Of a DNA stretch of 64,000 nucleotides, positions 51,999 through 59,274 are shown piece after piece (position 1 is the stretch's first letter; each line of letters opens with the position of its first letter). The notes below the pieces were generated by a model, which had not been told where the DNA came from, did not search any database, and saw only the letters and a program-made list of their open reading frames with translations. The stretch is from JBFLYZ01 sp040756415 (GTDB lineage Bacteria; Bacteroidota; Bacteroidia; JADZBD01). The translations under genes and the position numbers were made by a program. Location: positions 1-64,000 of the forward strand of contig JBFLYZ010000009.1 in the NCBI GenBank assembly GCA_040756415.1, given 5' to 3'.

Positions 51999-52868
51999 AT
52001 GAACAGCAATCCCTTCAACTGGAGCATACTTATTTGCCTGGCGGTGGTCTGGGGCAGCTCTTTCATACTCATGAAACGCGGGCTGGAAGCCTTTAGCCCC
52101 GAGCAGGTGGCGGCTTACCGCATTTTCATCGCATTCGTTTTCATGCTGCCCTTTACCTTTTTTCACCTTCGCAAAGACCTGCACCGCCACTGGAAAGGTC
52201 TTTTGGGCATCGGCCTGTTCGGTAATTTTATTCCCGCCTTTTTGTTCACGAAGGCGGAAACGGGCATCAGCAGCGCGCTCACCGGCATGCTCAATTCGCT
52301 CACGCCACTTTTCACTTTGCTGCTTGGCGTTCTTTTTTTCGGGAACAAGGCAAAAGCGGTACACGTGATCGGGATAGGCCTGGGCCTGGCGGGGGCGGTT
52401 GCCCTGCTTTACCTGGGACAGGAAAGCGACTTTGCGAACAACCTCAGCTTCGGGATCTACGTGGTGATAGCAACCCTGTGCTATGGTTTGAGCGTTAATA
52501 TCATCCGAAAAACCATGACCGATGTAACGCCTGTCACTGCCGCTGTATGGTCAATGTGCATGATCGGCCCGCTGGCAGGCGCCTATCTCTTCTCCACTGA
52601 TTTCATCCACATACTCTACAGCCATCCCAAAGGCTGGTCCAGCCTTTTGTATACCAGCATACTGGGCATTTTCGGCACAGCCCTTTCGGTCATGATCTTC
52701 AATATACTGGTACGCAATACCACCACTCTTTTCGCCTCATCGGTCACCTACCTGATACCCATAGTGGCCATGTTGTGGGGGATAGCTGACGGGGAAGAGG
52801 TGCTCTGGCTCCATTTCGCCTGTATCGCACTGATCCTCACCGGCATATATCTTGTCACGCGGAAATAA
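51999..52868 (+). CDS. EamA-family (DMT superfamily) transporter
   Basis: Inner-membrane protein of 289 residues with about ten hydrophobic helices in two EamA repeats. The first repeat begins SILICLAVVWGSSFILMKRGLEAFSPEQVAAYRIFIAF; the second begins LSFGIYVVIATLCYGLSVNIIRK. SSFILMKRGLEAF and the LTPLFTLLLGVLFFGNKA segment are typical of metabolite exporters of the RhaT/EamA type. Substrate cannot be inferred. A GTG two codons upstream (51993) is an alternative start. It lies just upstream of the ribosomal genes but has its own promoter, and rplU does too. Confidence 0.9.
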   Translation: MNSNPFNWSILICLAVVWGSSFILMKRGLEAFSPEQVAAYRIFIAFVFMLPFTFFHLRKDLHRHWKGLLGIGLFGNFIPAFLFTKAETGISSALTGMLNSLTPLFTLLLGVLFFGNKAKAVHVIGIGLGLAGAVALLYLGQESDFANNLSFGIYVVIATLCYGLSVNIIRKTMTDVTPVTAAVWSMCMIGPLAGAYLFSTDFIHILYSHPKGWSSLLYTSILGIFGTALSVMIFNILVRNTTTLFASSVTYLIPIVAMLWGIADGEEVLWLHFACIALILTGIYLVTRK

Positions 52869-52874
52869 AATCTT

Positions 52875-52905
52875 TTTGTCATATAAATTTCTTTTGCTAA
52901 TTTCG
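52875..52905 (+). promoter_or_regulatory. Promoter of rplU-rpmA
   Basis: TTTG (52875-52878), exactly 19 bases, TAATTTCG (52898-52905, one mismatch from TAnnTTTG). This is one of the best-spaced promoters in the window; transcription would begin near 52911. Confidence 0.65.
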
Positions 52906-52909
52906 CATC

Positions 52910-52951
52910 CCCCAAATGGTTTGGGGTTAATCATTATTAAAACCCTTTTTT
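52910..52951 (+). promoter_or_regulatory. Structured leader of rplU with two competing hairpins
   Basis: Stem 1 pairs CCCCAAA (52910-52916) with TTTGGGG (52920-52926). Stem 2 pairs GGGTTAAT (52924-52931) with the segment ATTAAAACCC (52936-52945, two-base bulge) and is followed by six T (52946-52951), so it resembles a weak terminator. The two stems share the GGG and cannot form together, an attenuator-like design five bases before the ATG. Confidence 0.4.
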
Positions 52952-52955
52952 AAAA

Positions 52956-53465
52956 ATGTACGCAATTGTAGAAATAGCCGGGCAGCAGTTCAAAGTTCAG
53001 AAGAACCAAAGAGTGTATGTACACCGCCTCGAAGCTAACGAAGGGTCTCAAGTAGAGTTTGACAAAGTGTTGTTACTTGAAAAAGACGGAAAAGTACAGG
53101 TTGGCACGCCTGTGGTTGATGGCGCTAAGGTAGCCGCAACCGTTCTGAACCACCTGAAAGGTGATAAAGTGCTTGTGTTCAAGAAGAAGCGCAGGAAAGG
53201 ATACAAAGTGATGAACGGGCACCGCCAGTTCCTTACCCAGATCCTGATCCAGGGCGTGCTCGGAAAAGGCGAAACGCTCAAGAAATCGGACCTGATCGAA
53301 GTGAAAAAGCCGGTAACCAAGAAAGAGGAGATCGTTGAGACCGAAACCGCTGAAGAGGATGTGAAGGAGGTTAAAAAAGCTCCGGCTAAAAAGGCGGCAG
53401 CAAAGAAATCGGCTTCGGCCAGGAAGGCTCCTGCCAAGAAATCAGCCAAGAAAAAGAAAGATTGA
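52956..53465 (+). CDS. rplU: 50S ribosomal protein L21 with long basic extension
   Basis: Large-subunit protein binding 23S rRNA. Residues 1-100 are standard L21 (YAIVEIAGQQFKVQKNQRVYVHRL, KVLLLEKDGKVQVGTPVV, GDKVLVFKKKRRKGYKVMNGHRQFLTQILI). A further 69 residues are an Ala/Lys/Ser-rich tail (KKAPAKKAAAKKSASARKAPAKKSA) like H1 histone tails, which is common in this phylum. The start ATG follows the structured leader. rpmA follows after 19 bases, the near-universal rplU-rpmA pair. Confidence 0.97.
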   Translation: MYAIVEIAGQQFKVQKNQRVYVHRLEANEGSQVEFDKVLLLEKDGKVQVGTPVVDGAKVAATVLNHLKGDKVLVFKKKRRKGYKVMNGHRQFLTQILIQGVLGKGETLKKSDLIEVKKPVTKKEEIVETETAEEDVKEVKKAPAKKAAAKKSASARKAPAKKSAKKKKD

Positions 53466-53484
53466 ATTTTAAAAATCCAGTAAC

Positions 53485-53742
53485 ATGGCACATAAGAAAG
53501 GCGAAGGTAAAGTAAAGAACGGCCGCGAATCGGAAAGCAAACGATTGGGCATTAAGATCTTTGGCGGTCAGCACGCCATTGCGGGCAACATCATCGTGCG
53601 CCAGCGCGGCACTACGCACCGTCCGGGCGACAACGTGGGCATGGGCAAGGACCATACCCTTTTCGCGCTGATCGATGGCACCGTTGTCTTCAGAAAGAAA
53701 AGAGATAACAAGTCATACGTTTCGGTAGTACCTGCTGCTTAA
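53485..53742 (+). CDS. rpmA: 50S ribosomal protein L27
   Basis: An 85-residue ribosomal protein contacting tRNA in the peptidyl-transferase centre. Start MAHKKGEGKVKNGRESESKRLGIK, then the family core GGQHAIAGNIIVRQRGTTHRPGDNVGMGKDHTLFALIDGTVVFRKK. The N-terminus starts directly MAHKKG, so no cleavable extension of the kind found in Firmicutes is present. Shares the rplU promoter and ends before a terminator-like hairpin. Confidence 0.98.
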   Translation: MAHKKGEGKVKNGRESESKRLGIKIFGGQHAIAGNIIVRQRGTTHRPGDNVGMGKDHTLFALIDGTVVFRKKRDNKSYVSVVPAA

Positions 53743-53768
53743 GCGGAACCACCGGATATCCATTCCCG

Positions 53769-53808
53769 TCTCCTGGTTTACGCTGTAGATCAGGAGATTT
53801 TTATTTTT
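53769..53808 (+). terminator. Rho-independent terminator after rpmA
   Basis: A 7-bp stem TCTCCTG/CAGGAGA with a 15-base loop, followed by TTTTTATTTTT. It ends the rplU-rpmA operon before the serS promoter. Confidence 0.7.
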
Positions 53809-53815
53809 AAATGGT

Positions 53816-53823
53816 TAAATTTG
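53816..53823 (+). promoter_or_regulatory. -7 element of serS
   Basis: TAAATTTG, exact match, ten bases before the serS ATG; the leader would be very short. It directly follows the rpmA terminator. Confidence 0.5.
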
Positions 53824-53833
53824 TTCGTGACCT

Positions 53834-55105
53834 ATGCTTCAGCTAAGCTACATACGTGAAAACAAAGAAGACGTGATCGCGCGCCTGGCCGTTAAGCATT
53901 TCGATGCAAAAGATACGGTTGAAAAGATACTGGCTGTTGATGCCGAGCGCAGAAAGCTCCAGGCCGAGCTCGACAGCCTGAACGCGGAAGCTAACACGCT
54001 GGCCAGGCAGATCGGGGAACTGATGAAAGGCGGCAAAAAGGCGGAGGCTGACGAGATCAAGAACCAAAGTGCCGCGCTGAAAGAAAGCATTAGAAAACTG
54101 GAAGAGGCCCTTCGCAAAAAAGAAGAGGAGCAGGACCTGGTGCTGGTGCTTCTGCCGAACCTTCCCAGCCCTAAAGTGCCAAAGGGCAAAACACCCGGAG
54201 AGAACGAAAACATACATCAGGAAGGCGAACTGCCCAGGCTTCCCGCTGGCGCCCAACCTCACTGGGAACTTGCCGCCAAATACAACATTATCGATTTTGA
54301 ATTGGGCGTGAAGCTAACCGGGGCGGGCTTCCCGGTATACAAAGGCAAGGGAGCCCGGCTGCAGCGCGCCCTGATCAATTTTTTCCTCGACAGGGCCACG
54401 GCTGCGGGATTCCTCGAAGTACAGCCTCCCATCCTGGTCAACAGGGATTCGGGCTTCGGAACCGGGCAGTTGCCCGATAAGGACGGACAGATGTATTACG
54501 TGAATGCAGACGATCTTTACCTTATTCCCACGGCCGAAGTACCCATCACCAATATATACCGCGATGTGATCCTCAAAGCCGATGAGCTGCCTATTAAGAA
54601 CTGCGGTTACACGCCCTGTTTCCGCAGGGAGGCGGGCAGCTACGGAAAGGATGTACGCGGGCTGAACCGGCTTCACCAGTTCGACAAGGTGGAGATCGTG
54701 CAGATCGCGCATCCTGAACGCTCGTACGAGGTACTGGAGCAGATGAAGGATTATGTTGCCGGGCTGGTACGCGAGCTGGAGCTGCCTTTCCGCATCATGA
54801 AGCTGTGCGGGGGCGATATGAGCTTTGCTTCGGCCCTTACCTACGATTTCGAAGTATATTCCGCAGCGCAGGAGAAATGGCTGGAGGTCAGCTCGGTCTC
54901 GAACTTTGAGAGTTTCCAGAGCAATCGCCTCAAGTTGCGCTTCCGCGAAGGAAACAGCAAGCCGCAGTTGGCCCATACGCTCAACGGCAGCGCCATGGCC
55001 CTGCCCCGCATCGTTGCCGCCCTGCTGGAAAACAACCAGGACGTGAAAGGCATACGCATCCCTTCCGCGCTTGTTCCTTATACCGGTTTTGAGTGGCTCA
55101 ATTAA
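53834..55105 (+). CDS. serS: Seryl-tRNA synthetase
   Basis: Charges tRNA-Ser. The 423-residue class II enzyme has the N-terminal long coiled-coil arm (residues 30-110, AERRKLQAELDSLNAEANTLARQIGEL), and the class II core with motif 2 FRREAGSYGKDVRGLNRLHQFDKVEI and motif 3 LAHTLNGSAMALPRIVAALLEN. TAEVPITNIY and FEVYSAAQEKWLEVSSVSNFESFQSNRL are SerRS signatures. Start and length are normal. The lipoprotein gene begins one base after the stop. Confidence 0.98.
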   Translation: MLQLSYIRENKEDVIARLAVKHFDAKDTVEKILAVDAERRKLQAELDSLNAEANTLARQIGELMKGGKKAEADEIKNQSAALKESIRKLEEALRKKEEEQDLVLVLLPNLPSPKVPKGKTPGENENIHQEGELPRLPAGAQPHWELAAKYNIIDFELGVKLTGAGFPVYKGKGARLQRALINFFLDRATAAGFLEVQPPILVNRDSGFGTGQLPDKDGQMYYVNADDLYLIPTAEVPITNIYRDVILKADELPIKNCGYTPCFRREAGSYGKDVRGLNRLHQFDKVEIVQIAHPERSYEVLEQMKDYVAGLVRELELPFRIMKLCGGDMSFASALTYDFEVYSAAQEKWLEVSSVSNFESFQSNRLKLRFREGNSKPQLAHTLNGSAMALPRIVAALLENNQDVKGIRIPSALVPYTGFEWLN

Positions 55106-55106
55106 T

Positions 55107-55676
55107 ATGGATCGTTTTTTCGTCCGTTTTCTTCTGACGGGAGCCTTGCTTTCCCTGCTCGTCTCGTGCAAAGACCCTGGCAGGTATAAGCACGAGCTGC
55201 AGGTGCTCGACACGCTGAGCGCTCAATTGAATGCCTTGCACCAGCTTATACGTCAAAACGATTCTGCATCCAACAGGTCCAGGATAAGAAGCTGCGAAGA
55301 GCGGATGGCCGCAGCGGACCTCCTTTTGCCTGATACCATCTATGATGCCGGGCTGGCAGGTTTATTGATGGCCTATGCCGATGCGTGCCGGCTGCTGCGG
55401 CTTTGCGCGGATACCCTGGCCGACTACAGCAGGTCATTATCCGAAAGCCGGGGGCGCATAGCCGGCCTGCAGAACGACCTGAAAAAAGACATTGCCGATG
55501 AAAAAAAAGCGAAAGAATATGTGCTGCAGGAAAAACAAATCGCTGAAAATATCGTAAATTCACTCAAGGTATTGCTGTCAACCCGCGAAGAGAGCATGAG
55601 AAAGTTCGATTCGCTCGACCCCCTGGTGGTCCGCGAAAGCGCCAGGCTCGACTCCATTGCGTCAATGAAGAAATGA
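55107..55676 (+). CDS. Coiled-coil lipoprotein of unknown function
   Basis: A 189-residue exported protein with lipobox LLVSC near Cys21 (MDRFFVRFLLTGALLSLLVSC). The mature part is predicted helical with heptad-like stretches (LDTLSAQLNALHQLIRQND, LSESRGRIAGLQNDLKKDIADEKKAKEYVLQEKQIAENIVNSL). No catalytic motif is seen. ATG 55107 is chosen over a longer frame because it starts the signal peptide. The next gene overlaps by four bases (ATGA) and encodes a TPR protein, so the two probably act together in the periplasm or at the outer membrane. Confidence 0.8.
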   Translation: MDRFFVRFLLTGALLSLLVSCKDPGRYKHELQVLDTLSAQLNALHQLIRQNDSASNRSRIRSCEERMAAADLLLPDTIYDAGLAGLLMAYADACRLLRLCADTLADYSRSLSESRGRIAGLQNDLKKDIADEKKAKEYVLQEKQIAENIVNSLKVLLSTREESMRKFDSLDPLVVRESARLDSIASMKK

Positions 55677-57493
55677 AGAAGTTGAATAATATACTGGTCC
55701 TCGTTTTCCTGCTGCTGCAGGCCGCACCGGCCTTTGCGCAAACTACCGATGAGCAACTGGCCGCCCAGTATTACCAGAATAAAGAATACGACAAGGCGGT
55801 GATCTATTACGAAAAGCTTTTTAATAAGAAGCCGATACCGCTTTATTACAACTATTACCTGAACTGCCTGCTCGAGCTGAAGGATTACAAAACGGCTGAA
55901 AAAGTGGTAAAGAAGCAGATCAAAAAAAACGAGAAAGCGCTCAATTTCCTGGTCGACCTGGGCTTTGTATACGCTGCCTCTGGCGATGAGGGCAAGGCCA
56001 AGGACCAGTACAGCCTGGCGCTCAAGGAGCTTACGGAGCAGCAGCAGGTATTCGAGCTGGCCAAAGCCTTTGTCGCCATAAAAGAGTACGATTACGCCAT
56101 CGAAGCGTACGAAAAGGGGCGCAAATTGTCAAAGGGAAGCTATCCTTATAATTTCGAGATCGCCTCGGTGTACGAGCTGAAAGGCGACCTGGAAAAGGCC
56201 GTGGCCGAGTACCTGGACGTATTGCTGATGAGCGATAATTACCTCGAGAGCGTGCAGAACGCGCTACAGCCCAGTTTCGGGGAGAACGCCAACCAGAAAA
56301 AGAACGATCTGATCAAGGCCGAGCTCATCAAGCGCATACAAAAGTACCAGGATAAGACCGTTTATTCAGAACTGCTCATATGGATGTTCATGCAGCAGCG
56401 GGATTTTGAATCGGCCTTCACACAGGCCAAGGCCCTTGACAAGCGGCTGAAGGAGGACGGCAAGCGCATCATGGACCTGGGCGCCATCTGCGCCTCCAAC
56501 GATAAGCTGGATGTTGCGGTCAAGTGCTATGAATACGTGCTCAGCAAAGGCAAGGAAAATTATTATTACGTACAGGCCCGCATGGAATTGCTCAATGTCA
56601 TGTACAGGAAGATCGTTACGCAGGGCAACTACCAGCCGGCCGAGCTTCTTGCCCTGGAGAATAACTACAAGGCCGCGCTCGAAGAGCTGGGAAAATACTC
56701 CGGCACCGTTATCATTATGAAGAACCTGGCTCACTTGCAGGCTTTCTACCTCAATAACCTTGACGGAGCTACAGCCCTGCTGGAAGAGGCCATTAACATG
56801 CCTGGCGTGAGCGAGGTCAACCAGGCCGACTGCAAGCTGGAGATGGCCGATATCCTTTTAATGACCGGGGATATCTGGGAAGCTTCGCTGCTTTACTCGC
56901 AGGTGGAGAAGGCCTTCAAGGACGACCCCATCGGTCATGAGGCCAAGTTCCGCAACGCGCGCCTATCGTATTATATTGGCGACTTTCAATGGGCGCTTTC
57001 GCAGCTTACCGTGCTCAAAGGAGCCACCACCAAGCTCATCGCTAACGATGCCATGGAGCTTTCGCTCATGATCAACGATAACCTGGTTATGGATACCGTT
57101 GGCACGGCCCTGCGCATGTTCGCCCGCGCTCAACTGCTCTCTTTCCGCAACCAGGATTCGCTGGCCCTGGTTACGCTCGACTCCATCAATAAGGAATTTC
57201 CATCGCACGCCCTGGCAGACGATATACTTTACCAGCGCTATAAGATCAAGATGCGGCAGGGCAAACCCGAAGAAGGTATCGTTTTCCTGCATAAGATTGC
57301 TGATGATCACGGTGAAGACCTGCTGGGTGATGATGCGCTTTTCTACCTGGGCGAGATCTACGAGAACCGCCTCAATGACCTGGAAAAGGCCAAGAAATAT
57401 TACGAGGAACTGCTGCTCAAGCACCCTGACAGCCTGTATACCGTAGAGGCCCGCAAGCGCTACCGCAAGCTGCGTGGCGATAATGTGAACTGA
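55673..57493 (+). CDS. Exported TPR-repeat protein
   Basis: A 606-residue protein with signal peptide MKKLNNILVLVFLLLQAAPAFAQ and tetratricopeptide-like helical pairs over nearly its whole length (e.g. QYYQNKEYDKAVIYYEKLFNKKP, VFELAKAFVAIKEYDYAIEAYEKG, YELKGDLEKAVAEYLDVLL, and near the C-terminus LGEIYENRLNDLEKAKKYYEELLLKHPDS). It has no enzyme motif. Family precedent: periplasmic TPR scaffolds such as BamD/YbgF-like proteins. Coupled to the lipoprotein before it and, by a one-base overlap (TGATG), to the DUF4286 gene after it. Confidence 0.85.
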   Translation: MKKLNNILVLVFLLLQAAPAFAQTTDEQLAAQYYQNKEYDKAVIYYEKLFNKKPIPLYYNYYLNCLLELKDYKTAEKVVKKQIKKNEKALNFLVDLGFVYAASGDEGKAKDQYSLALKELTEQQQVFELAKAFVAIKEYDYAIEAYEKGRKLSKGSYPYNFEIASVYELKGDLEKAVAEYLDVLLMSDNYLESVQNALQPSFGENANQKKNDLIKAELIKRIQKYQDKTVYSELLIWMFMQQRDFESAFTQAKALDKRLKEDGKRIMDLGAICASNDKLDVAVKCYEYVLSKGKENYYYVQARMELLNVMYRKIVTQGNYQPAELLALENNYKAALEELGKYSGTVIIMKNLAHLQAFYLNNLDGATALLEEAINMPGVSEVNQADCKLEMADILLMTGDIWEASLLYSQVEKAFKDDPIGHEAKFRNARLSYYIGDFQWALSQLTVLKGATTKLIANDAMELSLMINDNLVMDTVGTALRMFARAQLLSFRNQDSLALVTLDSINKEFPSHALADDILYQRYKIKMRQGKPEEGIVFLHKIADDHGEDLLGDDALFYLGEIYENRLNDLEKAKKYYEELLLKHPDSLYTVEARKRYRKLRGDNVN

Positions 57494-57798
57494 TGGGCAG
57501 GATCATCTATAACGTTACGGTCAATATTGACGATTCGGTGCACGATGAATGGCTGCGGTGGATGAAAGAAGAACATATCCCGGATGTGATGAATACCGGC
57601 TGTTTCCTCGAAAACAAGATATGCAGGATACTTGTGAACGAAGAATCGGGCACCTCCTATTCCATCCAGTATACCTGCGAGAGTATGGAAAAGCTGAACG
57701 AGTACCGGCAAAAGCACGCACAGCGCCTTCAGAAAGAACACAGCGAAAGGTATAGGGATAAATTTGTGGCATTCCGGACACTGCTGGAAATAATTTAA
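57493..57798 (+). CDS. DUF4286 family protein
   Basis: A 101-residue cytoplasmic protein with the ferredoxin-like (dimeric alpha/beta barrel) pattern of DUF4286: IIYNVTVNIDDSVHDEWLRWMKEEHIPDVMNTGCFLENKICRIL, then YSIQYTCESMEKLNEYRQKHAQRLQKEHSERYRDKFVAFRTLLE. No function is known for the family. It overlaps the upstream TPR gene by one base and ends six bases before the next start, so it belongs to the same operon. Confidence 0.9.
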   Translation: MGRIIYNVTVNIDDSVHDEWLRWMKEEHIPDVMNTGCFLENKICRILVNEESGTSYSIQYTCESMEKLNEYRQKHAQRLQKEHSERYRDKFVAFRTLLEII

Positions 57799-57803
57799 TC
57801 GCA

Positions 57804-58112
57804 ATGAAAATAATCGTGCTTTTTCTGTGGTTTGCTCCCGTTTTTGCCCTTGCTCAAAAAAATACTGACAGCATTAAAAATCTGTCACTCATCTACACAA
57901 TATCTGCATTGCGGTATTATTCTGATAGCGTCCATATAGACTCAACAGGCAACTTAATTCTTGTTCGAAAAGGTCCTGACAATCAATTACTGGCTGTAAG
58001 GAAGGTAAAACTGAACCCTGAATCCTTTGTCGCTCCCCCTTATAAAGGGGGTGTCCCGCCTCAGGCGGGACGGGGGGTTAAAAATCATGAAGAAACCCTA
58101 TTTACCATATAA
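57804..58112 (+). pseudogene. Small exported protein, C-terminus replaced by the DUF559 element
   Basis: A 102-codon frame. The first 76 codons encode a signal peptide (MKIIVLFLWFAPVFALAQ) and a small mature domain (SLIYTISALRYYSDSVHIDSTGNLILVRKG) of unknown function. The remaining codons, from 58033 on, read through the left inverted repeat of the DUF559 element (APPYKGGVPPQAGRG and on) and end at a stop within it. So the native C-terminus and stop have been lost or replaced. The gene is AT-rich compared with its neighbours. It may still be expressed as a chimera. Confidence 0.6.
58033..58054. repeat. Left terminal inverted repeat of the DUF559 element
   Basis: CTCCCCCTTATAAAGGGGGTGT. It contains its own 7-bp hairpin CCCCCTT-ATA-AAGGGGG (58035-58051) and matches, inverted, the right end at 58475-58497 apart from a T/A swap in the centre and one extra G. 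A separate perfect 9-bp palindrome GTCCCGCCT-C-AGGCGGGAC follows at 58053-58071. Confidence 0.75.
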
Positions 58113-59274
58113 TAAGAACCTAAAAGAGTTTTCTAAAGAGCATCGCAACAATTCTACATTGGGCGAAATCCTGCTCTGGCAAAAGCTAAAGTCAGGGGGT
58201 ATGATGGGATATAAATTCAATCGACAGAAGCCTATTGGAAATTATATCGTAGATTTTTATTGTAAGGCACTTAACCTGGTGATCGAGGTGGATGGACAAA
58301 GTCATCGTGAAAAAAGTGAGTATGACAGGAAAAGAGAAGAATTCCTTAAAGGAGAAGGATTACAGGTTTTGCGATACACTGAAAAAGAAGTTAGGAAAGG
58401 CATTGAACTCGTCATTAAGAGTATAAATGATTTCATTCTTGAAATGAATCCCCCTGCCAACCCTCAACCCCAACACACCCCCCTTTTAAAGGGGGAGTTG
58501 GTTCGCGCCAAAAAGCACCTCGGCCAGCATTTCCTGAAAGATGAGAACATTGCTAAAAACATTGTGAATGCCCTCAGCGGCCTGGGATACAGCCAGGTGC
58601 TGGAGATCGGTCCGGGAATGGGCGTGCTGACCAAATACCTGCTTGAGCGGACTTCATTCAAGACCACCGTGATCGAGATCGACCGGGAATCGGTGGCCTA
58701 CCTCAAGGCCGGTTTTCCCGAACTTAAGGAGAGCATAGTGGAAGAGGATTTTCTGAATTTTGATCCCGCAAGCCGCTTTAAAGGTGAGCCCTTCGCGTTG
58801 ATCGGCAATTTCCCTTACAATATCTCTTCCCAGATCCTTTTTAAGGTACTGGACCATAAAGACCAGGTACCCGAGGCGGTGGGTATGTTCCAGAAGGAGG
58901 TAGCACAGCGCATCGCATCACCACCCGGCAATAGGGACTACGGCATACTCAGCGTGCTGCTGCAGGCCTGGTACGGGATCGAATACCTCTTTACCGTGAA
59001 CGAGCACGTTTTTTCCCCTCCGCCCAAGGTCAAATCAGCCGTAATACGGCTAAAAAGGAACGCTGTCAGATCCCTGGGCTGTGATGAGGCGCTGTTCAAA
59101 AAAGTGGTAAAGGCCGGCTTTAACCAGCGCAGGAAGACCCTGCGCAACGCCTTAAGCGAGTTCGGGGTAAAAAAATCAGCCGGAAACCATTTTCTCGATC
59201 AACGCGCTGAACAATTATCCGTGCAGGATTTTATCGAGCTGACCAATATGATAGCTACCCTTAAGGGAAAATGA
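58087..59274 (+). CDS. rsmA: DUF559 nuclease fused in frame to 16S rRNA dimethyladenosine transferase
   Basis: One open frame of 395 residues. Residues 1-125 are DUF559: GEILLWQKLK with Glu27, IVDFYC with Asp56 and VIEVDG with Glu67 and Asp69, forming a PD-(D/E)XK site. Residues 126-137 are encoded by the right inverted repeat. From 138 on the product is RsmA/KsgA (RAKKHLGQHFL, the SAM motif VLEIGPGMGVLTKYLL, the NFPYNISSQI catalytic loop, and PPKVKSAVIRL), which dimethylates two adenosines near the 3' end of 16S rRNA. RsmA alone could start at TTG 58498, exactly after the element, giving 258 residues (normal length). Either a fusion protein is made or translation reinitiates at that TTG. Confidence 0.85.
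   Translation: MKKPYLPYNKNLKEFSKEHRNNSTLGEILLWQKLKSGGMMGYKFNRQKPIGNYIVDFYCKALNLVIEVDGQSHREKSEYDRKREEFLKGEGLQVLRYTEKEVRKGIELVIKSINDFILEMNPPANPQPQHTPLLKGELVRAKKHLGQHFLKDENIAKNIVNALSGLGYSQVLEIGPGMGVLTKYLLERTSFKTTVIEIDRESVAYLKAGFPELKESIVEEDFLNFDPASRFKGEPFALIGNFPYNISSQILFKVLDHKDQVPEAVGMFQKEVAQRIASPPGNRDYGILSVLLQAWYGIEYLFTVNEHVFSPPPKVKSAVIRLKRNAVRSLGCDEALFKKVVKAGFNQRRKTLRNALSEFGVKKSAGNHFLDQRAEQLSVQDFIELTNMIATLKGK
58475..58497. repeat. Right terminal inverted repeat of the DUF559 element
   Basis: ACACCCCCCTTTTAAAGGGGGAG. CCCCCTTT-T-AAAGGGGG (58479-58495) is a self-complementary hairpin, and the whole segment mirrors the left end. It codes in frame for the junction between DUF559 and RsmA. Confidence 0.75.

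Larger units (their letters stand above)
58033..58497 (+). mobile_element. DUF559 endonuclease element with palindromic terminal inverted repeats
   Basis: A 465-bp block bounded by CTCCCCC at 58033 and GGGGGAG at 58497. Its ends are imperfect inverted repeats of about 22 bases, each also a hairpin. Inside is one gene for a PD-(D/E)XK DUF559 nuclease, and the whole block is clearly more AT-rich than rsmA beside it. It interrupts the end of one gene and abuts the start of another. I see no clear target-site duplication and no transposase. Family knowledge: similar short DUF559 frames occur scattered in Bacteroidota genomes; the mobility mechanism is, to my knowledge, not established. Confidence 0.65.

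Noticed and set aside
58053..58071. Isolated CCCGCCTCAGGCGGG palindrome considered as a rho-independent terminator
   Set aside because: Followed by a G-run, not a T-run, and it sits inside the left end of the DUF559 element.
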